DNA from: an uncultured Lachnoclostridium sp.
GTDB taxonomy: Bacteria; Bacillota; Clostridia; Lachnospirales; Lachnospiraceae
Assembly: GCA_946499505.1 (NCBI GenBank)
Contig: CAMMSL010000001.1
Coordinates: forward strand, 221,064-285,063
Direction: 5' to 3'
DNA length: 64,000 bases
The notes beneath the pieces were generated by a model. It ran no database searches. It had not been told where the DNA came from and was given only the letters and a program-made list of their open reading frames with translations. A program made the translations under genes and the position numbers. Positions 8,928-17,779 of the stretch are shown here, one piece after another (positions within the stretch are counted from its first letter, which is position 1; every line of letters begins with the position of its first letter).

Positions 8928-9619
8928 AGTATTCTCTCCGGTTTGAATCTGAGATAATCGGAAGACACGAGATGATAGATGATACCGTCCACCTCTCCGT
9001 GGAAACTGTCATCATATCTCGCCTTTCCGTGACAGTGGGAATAGACGACCTGCTCCGCTCCGTATTCCTGTGCCATCTTTGTAAATCCGCTCTCCGTCTC
9101 GCCGATGCTTGTGGGCGGGTAGTGCAGGAACATAATATATTTCCAGTATCCCGCAGAGCGCGCCGACTCAAATGACGCCCGCAGTCTCACAAGTTCCCGG
9201 TCCCTGATCTTCTCAAAGTGTTCGTAACTGTCTTTGCCCTCATAGCAGTATCCCTTTGTCCCGACCAAGGCATAGTCCTCATATGTATAATAATTATTCT
9301 GCAGGAAGCTGAGCCTTCCCTCATACAGGCTGTTGAGCCTCTCTGTCTTCTTCGCATCCCAGAACATGTCGTGATTGCCCCTCAGCAGGATCTTACGCCC
9401 GGGAAGAGCCTCGATAAATCCCAGATCTTCCCGGCATTCGTCCAGATTTCTCCCCCAGGAATGGTCGCCTGTGATAACTGCAGTATCCGTTTCCTTTACA
9501 TATTTCTTCCAGTATTTCTCAATCTTTCTCACGTGGTTCTTCCACTCGCTCCCGAACACGTCCATGGGTTTATTGACCGTGAACGACAGGTGGAAATCTC
9601 CCATTGCATATAGTGCCAT
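8924..9619 (-). CDS. Metallophosphoesterase family protein
   Basis: 231 residues of a calcineurin-like phosphoesterase. Metal-binding motifs in order are MGDFHL, TGDHSWG, LRGNHDMFWD, LHYPP and YSHCHG. The usual GDxH and GNHD signatures are intact apart from GDH-S in the second motif, so it is probably active. The start has a strong GGAGG six bases upstream. It is the first gene of a two-gene unit with yaaA, sharing a 4-base overlap. The substrate is unknown. Confidence 0.85.
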   Translation of the reverse strand: MALYAMGDFHLSFTVNKPMDVFGSEWKNHVRKIEKYWKKYVKETDTAVITGDHSWGRNLDECREDLGFIEALPGRKILLRGNHDMFWDAKKTERLNSLYEGRLSFLQNNYYTYEDYALVGTKGYCYEGKDSYEHFEKIRDRELVRLRASFESARSAGYWKYIMFLHYPPTSIGETESGFTKMAQEYGAEQVVYSHCHGKARYDDSFHGEVDGIIYHLVSSDYLRFKPERIL

Positions 9620-9661
9620 AACGAACCTCCATGCTTACAATCCGATTCCGGCTCTTTTATC

Positions 9662-10549
9662 TCACATTGTCAGAATCTTATGGATTCCCTGCGCCACACC
9701 GTTATCATCATTTGAAGCGACGATCTCATCTGCGGCATCTCTGCATTCCGGGGACGCATTTGCCACGGCAAAACCGATCCCCGCATATTTGAGGAGCCCG
9801 CTGTCATTATCCCCGTCACCAAACGCGGCAAGCTCTTCTCTTGTCAGTCCGAGATATTCCAGAAGAAACTTCGCACCGGATTCCTTGCCTGCATCTCTGT
9901 GAGAGATTTCAAGAAGCTGCCTTACAGAAGATGTGATATACACATCCCTGACATTTTCCCGGAGATTTTTCCACAATTTATGCTTCATATCCTCGCTTTT
10001 TACCACAAGGTCAATGCAGTCCAGCTCCGACTTATGTCCGCGGATAAAAGTCCTCATGTCCTCCACCGGCGTGCGGGTGCCCTGTATATAGGGAATTGCC
10101 TGCGGCATAGCTCCGAAATGCACCGGATCAGCCACGTACCGGCTCTCCGCAAAAGCCCTGCCAGCGATAAACGCCTCATAAGAGATCTCGATTTCAGATA
10201 TCTCTGCTTCCGACATCTCCGCTGCCTTTCCATATACATCTTTCATCCGCTCCGGCTCCGTGTGCCGCAGGATATCCTCTACTGACGCCGGAGTCATCTT
10301 GAACTGCCGCAGACATTTTCTTTCACACAGATCATAGACTGCCGCTCCGTTGGATGTGATGGCATATCGTATGCCTGTGATATCCGTAAGCTCCGCAGGC
10401 AATGAATCCAGCGACCGTCCGCTCGCTGCCACCACATGAATGCCGGCTGCGACAGCGCTCTCGATCGCTGTTCTGTTTTCTTCACTCAGATGTCCCTGAC
10501 TGTCCAGTGTCGTCCGGTCCAGATCAAGGGCGATACACTTGATCTTCAT
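9662..10549 (-). CDS. HAD-superfamily phosphatase, Cof type
   Basis: 295 residues from the chosen start. Motif I is LDLDRTTLDS (the second catalytic Asp is present, the usual DGT is DRT), motif II lies in VVAASGR, and the C-terminal Lys/Asp motif includes AAFGDGDNDSGLLKYAGIGFAVANA. This is the Cof/YbjI class IIB layout with a mobile cap domain, which dephosphorylates small sugars or cofactors. A longer open frame begins 90 bases earlier but lacks a ribosome site and overlaps the upstream gene. The Arg in DRT replaces the common Gly and is worth noting. Confidence 0.82.
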   Translation of the reverse strand: MKIKCIALDLDRTTLDSQGHLSEENRTAIESAVAAGIHVVAASGRSLDSLPAELTDITGIRYAITSNGAAVYDLCERKCLRQFKMTPASVEDILRHTEPERMKDVYGKAAEMSEAEISEIEISYEAFIAGRAFAESRYVADPVHFGAMPQAIPYIQGTRTPVEDMRTFIRGHKSELDCIDLVVKSEDMKHKLWKNLRENVRDVYITSSVRQLLEISHRDAGKESGAKFLLEYLGLTREELAAFGDGDNDSGLLKYAGIGFAVANASPECRDAADEIVASNDDNGVAQGIHKILTM

Positions 10550-10619
10550 GTTCTTATACCTCTGCACGCATCGTCCAGCCCGCGCTGATGACTGAACTGC
10601 CTCTTTATGTTTCCTTCTG

Positions 10620-11186
10620 TTACTTATCTGAACTGTCACATGCGATATACTTCTCTGTAGCCAGCATGATCTTCTGCAAATTCTCCAGATCTGTCATCAC
10701 ATCGCCTGTCTCCAGTGAGTGATTCGCCCCTTCAGTGATATACAGCGGGAATCCGCCTTTTTCACAGCCTTCTTTTACGGCCTCATAATCCACCCACGAG
10801 TCTTTCGTCCCGGTGAATGCGATTCCCGGCTGAGTCATGAACTGGAAAGATGCCTCCACCGGTGTGTAATAGATGTTTCTCGTTTTCAGGTGATGTTTTC
10901 CCGCATATGCAGAGGAGACCGCAGTGCCCACACTCTTCGAGATAAACAGGATATCGTCATATGCAGAGAAATCCACGTCTTTTAAGATTTCTTCCGCCTG
11001 CTCCACTGCGCTGAAAAAAGCTTTTTCCATCTTTTCCCTGGAACCTTTCACTCCCTTTGGGAACTTTCCGTATGGTACTTCGACGATCTCATATCCGTTC
11101 TGGGACGCGATTTTCTTGCTGTAGTAGAGGAGCGGCTTGTCCGCGTGGTAGCCGACTCCCGGGAAAATGACTGCTATTTTTTTCAT
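10620..11186 (-). CDS. Alpha/beta-hydrolase family protein
   Basis: 188 residues. The N-terminus MKKIAVIFPGVGYHADKPLLYY is a beta strand with an oxyanion-type turn. The nucleophile elbow is probably ISKSVGTAVSS (Ser in GxSxG-like context, here SKSVG), and the catalytic His lies in EGANHSLETGD. An Asp in FTGTKDSWVDYE would complete the triad. Start at 11186 has GGAGGT at good spacing. The substrate is unknown; the size fits small cytoplasmic esterase-like proteins. It lies 70 bases upstream of the HAD gene in the same direction. Confidence 0.75.
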   Translation of the reverse strand: MKKIAVIFPGVGYHADKPLLYYSKKIASQNGYEIVEVPYGKFPKGVKGSREKMEKAFFSAVEQAEEILKDVDFSAYDDILFISKSVGTAVSSAYAGKHHLKTRNIYYTPVEASFQFMTQPGIAFTGTKDSWVDYEAVKEGCEKGGFPLYITEGANHSLETGDVMTDLENLQKIMLATEKYIACDSSDK

Positions 11187-11280
11187 GGGTAAATACCTCC
11201 AATTGTTCAACTAAATATATCAACTCAACTGTATTATCATCGCTGACTATATTGCTTATCTAATGAAATTATATTTGCGT

Positions 11281-11319
11281 TACAAACAAAATGCAACGCA
11301 AACCTTTTGCGCTGCATTT
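11281..11319 (-). terminator. Terminator of the ech hydrogenase operon
   Basis: On the minus strand AAATGCAGCGCAAA and TTTGCGTTGCATTT pair over 14 positions with one wobble and a 3-base loop, followed by TGTTTGTAAC. It lies 40 bases after the stop of the last ech gene, and separates it from the hydrolase gene downstream. Confidence 0.7.
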
Positions 11320-11358
11320 CGTTTCATTCAATATATTCCATAAGCACTGAAGCTTCGC

Positions 11359-11922
11359 TTACCCTTTCAGCTCTATCGCTTTCTTCGGGCAGGCCCCCGC
11401 GCAGATGCCGCACTCCACGCACTTCTCTTCATCCAGCTCCCAGATTTTCTCTTTCCGGTCTACATGAAGCGCTTCCTGCGGACATTTCTTCGCACAGAGC
11501 GTACAGTATACGCACTTTTCTGTATCCACTGCGGGCTTTCCGCCTGCTGCGGCAGCCGCCTCTTTCTTTTCTTCCTTCGGCTTGGTAAATGTCTCGCTCT
11601 TCTTCAGGATATCCGGCTCCGTATATCCTTTTTCCATGAACAGGCATTTCTTCGGGCAGGTCGCCACGCAGAAACCACACTGTACACAGTCAAAACGTTC
11701 GATCGTCCACGTTCCCGCTTTCCTGTCCACCCGGATTGCCTGAGACGGGCAGGACCGCATACACAGACCGCAGCTGATACAGTTCTCAATCTCGATGCGG
11801 ATATGTCCGCGCATCCGCTCCGGATACTGCGCCGGCTCGAAAGGATACTGTGTCGTCGCCGGTTTTTTGAAGAGATTCTTGATCACTCTTCCGGCAAATG
11901 TAAACATTCTCGTCTTTTTCAT
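11359..11922 (-). CDS. echF: Ech hydrogenase iron-sulfur subunit with four 4Fe-4S motifs
   Basis: 187 residues. Four complete ferredoxin motifs are present: CISCGLCMRSCP, CVQCGFCVATCP, CVYCTLCAKKCP and CVECGICAGACP. The first pair corresponds to the NuoI/EchF core; the second pair, after an Ala/Lys/Glu-rich linker, is an added two-cluster ferredoxin module. Classical EchF is near 120 residues with two clusters, so this protein extends the electron wire. It probably accepts electrons from reduced ferredoxin at the cytoplasmic face of the membrane. It is the last of six co-directed ech genes, 18 bases after echE. Confidence 0.88.
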   Translation of the reverse strand: MKKTRMFTFAGRVIKNLFKKPATTQYPFEPAQYPERMRGHIRIEIENCISCGLCMRSCPSQAIRVDRKAGTWTIERFDCVQCGFCVATCPKKCLFMEKGYTEPDILKKSETFTKPKEEKKEAAAAAGGKPAVDTEKCVYCTLCAKKCPQEALHVDRKEKIWELDEEKCVECGICAGACPKKAIELKG

Positions 11923-11940
11923 ACTGCTTCTCCTTTCTGC

Positions 11941-13020
11941 CTAGCGTTCCGTACAGCTTACGCACGGATCGATGGTCAGGATCAGGATCGGCACATCAGC
12001 CAGCTGGCATCCTTTCAGGATTTCCACCATCGGCGGGATATTGCTTGTCGTCGGTGTACGGAGACGGAAACGATCCAGATATTTTGTTCCGTTTCCTTTC
12101 ACATAATAGATTGCCTCTCCTCTCGGCTGCTCGATCCGCATGAAGTATTCCCCGTTGGGATTGCCTTTTACGGGCACATTGATATCTCCGGAGGGAATCT
12201 TGCCGATAGCTTCCCGGATCAGGTCAAAGGACTGGAACAGTTCTTTTAACCTTACCTCACAGCGGCCGTAACAGTCTCCGTCGGTCGACGTGATCGGCGC
12301 CACGGTCAGGTCTTTATATGCACCGTAGCCCAGCATACGGACATCGTACTCCACGCCGCTGGCCCTGAGCATCGGACCTACCGCTCCGAGAGTAACCGCA
12401 TCATCTTTCTTCAGGACGCCCGCACCTTTCAGACGGCTCTGAACTGTATAGTCCTGAAGGAAAGTATTCACTACAGGTTTGATATCGCTTTCAATATCTT
12501 TGACTGCCTCGAGCAGATGGTTCAGCATTGTAGCGTCCATATCTTTCTGGACACCTCCCACCTGATTGACCGAGTGGATGATCCTGCCTCCGGCCGTCTC
12601 ATCGAACATATCGAGGATCTTTTCTCTCAGGCGCCAGCTCTCCATGAACAGGCTCTCGAATCCCATAGCGTCCGCCAGCAGTCCGAGCCAGAGCAGATGG
12701 CTGTGGATACGGCTCATCTCCACCCAGATGGCACGCAGATAATTTGCTCTTTCCGGGACCTCAATGCCCATGACTTCCTCTACGGCCATACAATAGCCCA
12801 GCCCGTGGCCGCAGCTGCAGATGCCGCAGATACGCTCTGCGATATAGGTATACTGTTTAAAATCTCTCTTATCTACAAGTTTCTCAAGGCCTCTGTGGAT
12901 ATAGCCGATGCTCGGAACAGCCTGCACCACAGTCTCATCCTCCAGCACCAGATCCAGATGTACCGGCTCCGGCAGAACAGGATGCTGAGGGCCAAAAGGT
13001 ACTATACTTCTCTTTGCCAT
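11941..13020 (-). CDS. echE: Ech-type [NiFe] hydrogenase large subunit
   Basis: 359 residues of the NuoD/HycE-like family. Both nickel-binding motifs are intact: RICGICSCGH near residue 62 and DPCVSCTER at the extreme C-terminus. This shows a true [NiFe] active site rather than a complex I subunit, where the cysteines are lost. The protein stops directly after the second motif, so there is no C-terminal peptide for a maturation endopeptidase to remove. It catalyses proton reduction to hydrogen or the reverse. It is embedded in an ordered echABCDEF operon. Confidence 0.93.
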   Translation of the reverse strand: MAKRSIVPFGPQHPVLPEPVHLDLVLEDETVVQAVPSIGYIHRGLEKLVDKRDFKQYTYIAERICGICSCGHGLGYCMAVEEVMGIEVPERANYLRAIWVEMSRIHSHLLWLGLLADAMGFESLFMESWRLREKILDMFDETAGGRIIHSVNQVGGVQKDMDATMLNHLLEAVKDIESDIKPVVNTFLQDYTVQSRLKGAGVLKKDDAVTLGAVGPMLRASGVEYDVRMLGYGAYKDLTVAPITSTDGDCYGRCEVRLKELFQSFDLIREAIGKIPSGDINVPVKGNPNGEYFMRIEQPRGEAIYYVKGNGTKYLDRFRLRTPTTSNIPPMVEILKGCQLADVPILILTIDPCVSCTER

Positions 13021-13025
13021 TTTCT

Positions 13026-13382
13026 CTACTCCTTTTTCTTAAACGGTGTCTCTACGTCGATCCGGTACAATTTATCCTTATAATCCGGCTTGATCGTCTT
13101 GATCTTCACACCGAACAATTCTTCCGCCTCATTCTCCTGTATAAATGCACAGGGATAGATCTGTGTAATGCTGGCGACTTCTTCGTCCTCCGCAACTTCC
13201 AGACGCAGCGTCACCATATCGTATCTCAGACAGAAAGAATAGCTCATCTCATACCCGCCCTCGATGCAGGTTGCACAGATCTGGACAAGGCGCCAGTTCT
13301 CTGTCTTCATATGCACGACGGCCGGGAAAAATTCCGCTGCAGTAATCTTTCTGATCTCATTCTTATATTCCATCGCCGTCAC
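13026..13382 (-). CDS. echD: Ech hydrogenase NuoC-like subunit
   Basis: 118 residues, similar to the 30-kDa/NuoC domain found in group 4 hydrogenases, with the segment ITQIYPCAFIQENEAEELFGVKI matching the conserved acidic end of this family. It has no cofactor motif. It probably docks the large and small subunits. Its start overlaps the stop of echC by four bases, and echE begins five bases after it. The first ATG-like codon lies at 13382, with MEYKNEI as a possible alternative start nine bases later. Confidence 0.8.
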   Translation of the reverse strand: MTAMEYKNEIRKITAAEFFPAVVHMKTENWRLVQICATCIEGGYEMSYSFCLRYDMVTLRLEVAEDEEVASITQIYPCAFIQENEAEELFGVKIKTIKPDYKDKLYRIDVETPFKKKE

Positions 13383-13816
13383 CTCCCGTCTTTAGACATA
13401 GCTGCCTGTTTTGCATCCAGTATACTCAGTGCCTTGACAACTCCGTCGATAATGGCTTCCGGACGCGCAGCGCAGCCCGGCACATATACGTCCACCGGGA
13501 TCACGGTGTCGATCCCGCCTTTGATATTATAACACTCTTTAAATACACCGCCTGTACATGCACAGATCCCGACTGCAACCACGACTTTCGGTTCCGGCAT
13601 CTGGCTGTAGATCTGTTTTACCACACTCTCGGTCTGACTGTTCACACCGCCTGTGATCAGCAGGATATCCGCCTGGAACGGATCTCCTGTATTAATGATA
13701 CCGAATCGTTCGATATCATATTTCGGTGTGAGGCAGTCGAGGACTTCGATGTCGCATCCGTTGCAGCTGCTGGCGTCATAGTGGAGCAGCCACGGTGATT
13801 TTGATACTTTATTCAT
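13379..13816 (-). CDS. echC: Ech hydrogenase small subunit (NuoB-like)
   Basis: 145 residues. Four cysteines in the NuoB pattern, CNGCD near residue 19, GICACTGG and VPGCAARPE, bind the proximal 4Fe-4S cluster next to the [NiFe] site. DVYVPGC is diagnostic for this family. No twin-arginine signal is present, as expected for cytoplasm-facing group 4 enzymes. The gene lies 18 bases after echB and overlaps echD by four bases. Confidence 0.9.
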   Translation of the reverse strand: MNKVSKSPWLLHYDASSCNGCDIEVLDCLTPKYDIERFGIINTGDPFQADILLITGGVNSQTESVVKQIYSQMPEPKVVVAVGICACTGGVFKECYNIKGGIDTVIPVDVYVPGCAARPEAIIDGVVKALSILDAKQAAMSKDGR

Positions 13817-13834
13817 AATTTATCTGCCTCCTGC

Positions 13835-14698
13835 TCACTTGTCCAACATCAGAATCAGTATATTCACTCCGCCGGCTACCAGTGTTACCACCCAGCAGCT
13901 GTAGAGAAGGGTCTTCCATTTTACACGGGCGCTGATATTATCCCACAGCGTCTCCATGAAAAATATCACAGCACAGATCAGAATTGCTGCGATCCAGCTC
14001 CACCATGTACTGTTGATAAAGAAGAGACAGAAGATTCCGAGCAGCAGTATCATTTCATAATATTCCGCTATATTCATAATGGCCAGCGTAGTGCCGGACA
14101 TCTCTGTCGTCAGTCCCTTTACCATCTCCTGATGGGCATGATGGCTCGTGGACAGGTCAAAGGGCGATTTCCTGAATTTGATCGCTGCCGTAAACATAAA
14201 TCCGACCAGCAGTCCCGGCATCCACAGCACCGCGCTCGTATCGGCGCGGATAATATCTGACACCTGAAAAGATCCTGTTGTCAGATAGAAGCCTACTGCA
14301 ATGAGAAGTGTCAGGGGCTCATAAGCCATCATCTGAAGCATCTCCCTGCTGGCTCCCATATTCGCATACGGCGAGGAGTCACTGGACGCCGCCATGATCA
14401 AAAACATATCTGCGGTACTTAATATGAAGAGCACCATCAGAAGGTCCGCCCCGTAAAAGAGCATACAGCCCGCGATCATCAGGATCACAAGGTAGCTCAG
14501 ATTCAGAAGGAGCTGTACGTTATTTACCGCGATCATCTCTTTGGAGAAAAGTTTTCCAAGGTCATAAAACGGCTGAAGGAGGCTTGGGCCTTTTCTCCTC
14601 TGCATCCTCGCGCTGATAATACGGTCCACTCCGTCCAGCAGCGCTCCGAGGAAAGGTGCCAGGATCAGATAAGCCAGTACAAATACTATTTTCACCAT
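13835..14698 (-). CDS. echB: Ech hydrogenase membrane subunit (NuoH-like)
   Basis: 287 residues with about eight hydrophobic helices. The N-terminal GVDRIISARMQRRKGPSLLQPFYDLGKLF is the hallmark of NuoH/HycD/EchB, and FDLSTSHHAHQEMVKG is the conserved loop contacting the hydrogenase arm. It anchors the soluble part and is part of the ion path. Its ATG overlaps the echA stop by seven bases. Confidence 0.9.
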   Translation of the reverse strand: MVKIVFVLAYLILAPFLGALLDGVDRIISARMQRRKGPSLLQPFYDLGKLFSKEMIAVNNVQLLLNLSYLVILMIAGCMLFYGADLLMVLFILSTADMFLIMAASSDSSPYANMGASREMLQMMAYEPLTLLIAVGFYLTTGSFQVSDIIRADTSAVLWMPGLLVGFMFTAAIKFRKSPFDLSTSHHAHQEMVKGLTTEMSGTTLAIMNIAEYYEMILLLGIFCLFFINSTWWSWIAAILICAVIFFMETLWDNISARVKWKTLLYSCWVVTLVAGGVNILILMLDK

Positions 14699-16581
14699 GA
14701 CACACCTCCTATTACAAGACAGAATCCGACGACGAGCACTGCTGCCGCCATAATGATCGACGGTATCCGCAGATGCCTGCGTCCGAACTCAAACCGCAGA
14801 TACCAGTTGCTTAAGTACAAATGTTCATTTTTCCCATAACTGTTCATAAAGAAACGGTTGTCTCCATTATTGATACCGTTCATATAGATTGGCACGATCT
14901 CTCTGTGGGATCTTCTGCTGATGAAGAACATCGCCACGGGCACGATAAAGATGGAGACAAGCATAATCGCCATTGTCGTGAGCACGCTCATGGAGAGAAC
15001 ATCCGTAGAGTTGCCGAACAGATCTTTTATGATCGGGTTCACCATCCATACCGCCACCATCGGAAGGAGCAGACAGAGCAGGAGCATGACCGCCGCATGG
15101 AAGAACATGGACACATATTCATCCTTGTGCGTCACGTCTTTGACCGTCTGTCTCGGTATATGGAAACAAAGCAGTTTTGCCAGCCATTTTGTCCAATAGA
15201 ACATGGTCGTGGCACTTCCGTATGCAATAAAGAGGACCAGCACCACGTTGCCCGAATCCACGAATGACTTCAGAGCCACCCATTTGGAAATAAGCATTCC
15301 GAACGGCGCCAGATACATTCCTGCAATTCCGATACCCATGATATACGCCAGCTTGGGAACCGTAATGATCAGGCCGTGCATATTTTCAATATCTCTGGAG
15401 CCAAGTGTGTTCTCTGTAGCTCCGACGGACTGGAACAGCATCGATTTGCTGACTGCATGGAAGATCATGAGGAATACAGCCGCCCATACAGTCTCCTCCA
15501 CACCGATACCGGAACAGGCAACGATCAGGCCCAGATTTGATATGGTAGAAAAAGCCAGTACTTTCTTGGCGTCATTCTGTGCGATTGCCATCATACTTGC
15601 CATGATAAATGTAAGACCGCCGATGCTGGAGACAATGATCCCCACCAGATTTCCCTCAAGTGCCGGGGAAATCCTGATCAGCAGATATACCCCCGCCTTG
15701 ACCATCGTCGCGCTATGTAACAGTGCACTGGACGGCGTCGGCGCCACCATGGCCCCGAGAAGCCATGTGGAGAACGGGAGCTGCGCCGATTTCGTAAGTC
15801 CTGCAAGAGACAGGCACATCAGCGGCAGGAGCGCCCCGATATTCACCACTTCGAGAAGCTGAAGCGTCCCGTGAAGCTGTGCCATCAGCGCAATGGCTGC
15901 TGCAAATCCCAGACCGCCCAGCAGGTTCATCCACAACGCACAGAAACTGTTATTTACCGCCTCTTCCGAGCGCGTATACCCGATCATCAGGAACGAGATA
16001 ACGCTTGTGATCTCCCAGAAGAAATAGATCCAGACCAGATTCTGGGAGAGTACCAGTCCGAACATCGCCGCAAGGAACAAAAACAGCATAGAGAAGAAAA
16101 ACGGCTGTCTGTCTTTTACCTCCTTGTGGTGGTTGTGATACCCTTTCATATATCCGACCGTATAGATACAGATAAATCCTCCGATAAATGCTATGATGAT
16201 ACACATCAGGATCGTCAGCCAGTCCACCAGCATGTGCGGCCCCTCTTTTACATCCGCGGTAAACTCCGTATACAGCACAAGCACTGTCTGTACTACGGAC
16301 AGGATGATCGGGAGCACCTTGCCGTATTTCACACTCAGGTAGATGATCAGGCACATCAGGAACAGATCCCCTGCCACCATCAGATGATCGATCAGCTCAG
16401 TCTCCGGATAGAGCATCCATGTCCGGGCTCCGCCATCGATCCAGTTCACGATAAAAATAACCGTCGTAAGCATAATAATACCGGCGCCTGCATATACGAT
16501 GTAACCTCTTGCCTTCTCATTACGGATAAACTGAAATAACACCGCAAGCACCGCCGGAATCCCAATAAGCCATGGTATCAT
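14692..16581 (-). CDS. echA: Ech hydrogenase antiporter-like subunit (NuoL-like)
   Basis: 629 residues, polytopic, with the proton-conducting NuoL/MrpA fold. Visible landmarks are the conserved Glu in FFWEITSVISFLMIGY, Lys in LAGLTKSAQLPFSTWLLGAM and the HSATMVKAGVYLL helix. It pumps protons or sodium ions in step with electron transfer to hydrogen. Start at 16581 has AGGAGG nine bases upstream; an 8-residue longer frame is unlikely. It is the first gene of the ech operon, reading away from the hyp genes. Confidence 0.9.
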   Translation of the reverse strand: MIPWLIGIPAVLAVLFQFIRNEKARGYIVYAGAGIIMLTTVIFIVNWIDGGARTWMLYPETELIDHLMVAGDLFLMCLIIYLSVKYGKVLPIILSVVQTVLVLYTEFTADVKEGPHMLVDWLTILMCIIIAFIGGFICIYTVGYMKGYHNHHKEVKDRQPFFFSMLFLFLAAMFGLVLSQNLVWIYFFWEITSVISFLMIGYTRSEEAVNNSFCALWMNLLGGLGFAAAIALMAQLHGTLQLLEVVNIGALLPLMCLSLAGLTKSAQLPFSTWLLGAMVAPTPSSALLHSATMVKAGVYLLIRISPALEGNLVGIIVSSIGGLTFIMASMMAIAQNDAKKVLAFSTISNLGLIVACSGIGVEETVWAAVFLMIFHAVSKSMLFQSVGATENTLGSRDIENMHGLIITVPKLAYIMGIGIAGMYLAPFGMLISKWVALKSFVDSGNVVLVLFIAYGSATTMFYWTKWLAKLLCFHIPRQTVKDVTHKDEYVSMFFHAAVMLLLCLLLPMVAVWMVNPIIKDLFGNSTDVLSMSVLTTMAIMLVSIFIVPVAMFFISRRSHREIVPIYMNGINNGDNRFFMNSYGKNEHLYLSNWYLRFEFGRRHLRIPSIIMAAAVLVVGFCLVIGGVSW

Positions 16582-16615
16582 TATCGTAATCCTCCTTTCA
16601 CACACTCTCCTTTTA

Positions 16616-16644
16616 TTTATAATCCTGATTCGTTTTTTTTACAA
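16616..16644 (-). promoter_or_regulatory. Promoter of the echABCDEF operon
   Basis: On the minus strand TTGTAA (16639-16644) and TATAAA (16616-16621) are separated by 17 bp, 35 bases before the echA start codon. The divergent hyp genes start 135 bases away on the other side, with a TAAAAT element near 16689 as a possible -10 box. No obvious shared operator was seen. Confidence 0.55.
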
Positions 16645-16779
16645 TAGTTTCGGAGCGTTTTTTCTGTTTATTTTTGTAAAAATGTGCTAAAATGGGCATT
16701 GGACATCGTGCTGTTTCAGACAGTATCCACATAAAAAGCTATTCAATTTGACCATAATTACCAGACAGGAGGAACAGCC

Positions 16780-17163
16780 ATGCATGAACTCAGTATAACC
16801 GAACATCTGCTGGAGGACTGCATACGGGAGGCACAGGCACGAAACGCATCCAGGATCCGCGTTATACGGCTGTGCATCGGACAGCTGCGTGGAATCGTCC
16901 CTGACTGTATCCAGATCTACCTCGATATGCTTGCAGAAGGTACGATCGCGGAAGGCGCCCGCATCGAATCCGAGACGCTTCCCGTCAAAGTCCACTGCAT
17001 GGACTGCGGAAAGGACGGAGAGATCACTCCACACCATCTGCAATGTCCCCATTGCGGGAGTATGAGGCTTAAACTTCTGTCCGGAAAAGAATTCTATATC
17101 AAAAGCTTGGAGGTAGACATCGATGGAGATAAAAGTACTGCATCAGGTAATGGACTGGAATGA
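16780..17163 (+). CDS. hypA: Hydrogenase nickel-insertion protein HypA
   Basis: 127 residues. The N-terminal MHELSIT holds the nickel-binding His2, and the zinc site is formed by CMDC and CPHC. HypA works with HypB to deliver nickel to the large-subunit precursor in the cytoplasm. CAGGAGGAAC precedes the start. The last 41 bases overlap hypB in another frame, and the C-terminus (DIDGDKSTASGNGLE) is longer than usual. First gene of the hypABFCDE cluster, divergent from the ech operon. Confidence 0.93.
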   Translation: MHELSITEHLLEDCIREAQARNASRIRVIRLCIGQLRGIVPDCIQIYLDMLAEGTIAEGARIESETLPVKVHCMDCGKDGEITPHHLQCPHCGSMRLKLLSGKEFYIKSLEVDIDGDKSTASGNGLE

Positions 17164-17779
17164 AGATGTAAGCGAGGAAGTAAAAGAAACGCTTTCCGCT
17201 CATCACATCTGTATGATCAACGTGATGGGCAGCCCCGGAGCCGGAAAGACAAGCCTTATCACTTCGCTCATCGATAAATTAAGAAAAGACTGGCGCACAG
17301 GCGTCATTGAAGGTGATATTGCGGGACAGGTAGACGCGGAGCGCATTGCGGATCTGGGTATCCCCGCCGTCCAGCTCAACACTGACGGCGCCTGCCACAT
17401 CGAGGCAATGAGCATCCAGCATATCCTGCCGGAGCTTCCACTGGATGACCTGGATGTTATATTTGTGGAAAATATCGGAAACCTTGTATGTCCCGCCGAG
17501 TTCCGCATCGGAGAATCTCTGCGCATCACTATTCTCAGCATCCCCGAAGGCGACGACAAAGTGGAGAAATATCCCCTCATGTTCACGGATACGGACTGTC
17601 TCGTCCTGAACAAATACGATATGCTTCCGTACTTTGACTTTGACGAAAAAATAGTCTGCGCCAATTACGAGACTGTGAACCCCGGCGCTCCTCTCTTCAG
17701 GGTCAGCAATCGGACCGGGGACGGCATACAGGAACTCGCAGACTTTCTCGCGGAGCAGATCCGGAAAGCACAGTCATGA
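17123..17779 (+). CDS. hypB: Hydrogenase maturation GTPase HypB
   Basis: 218 residues, G3E-family GTPase that powers nickel delivery. The P-loop is GSPGAGKTS, followed by the IEGDIAGQVDAERI switch region, VENIGNLVCPAEF and the NKYD guanine motif. The N-terminal CxxCGC motif and His-rich stretch found in some HypB proteins are absent, so it probably has no nickel storage role. TTGGAGG lies just before the start inside hypA. Overlaps hypF by four bases. Confidence 0.93.
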   Translation: MEIKVLHQVMDWNEDVSEEVKETLSAHHICMINVMGSPGAGKTSLITSLIDKLRKDWRTGVIEGDIAGQVDAERIADLGIPAVQLNTDGACHIEAMSIQHILPELPLDDLDVIFVENIGNLVCPAEFRIGESLRITILSIPEGDDKVEKYPLMFTDTDCLVLNKYDMLPYFDFDEKIVCANYETVNPGAPLFRVSNRTGDGIQELADFLAEQIRKAQS

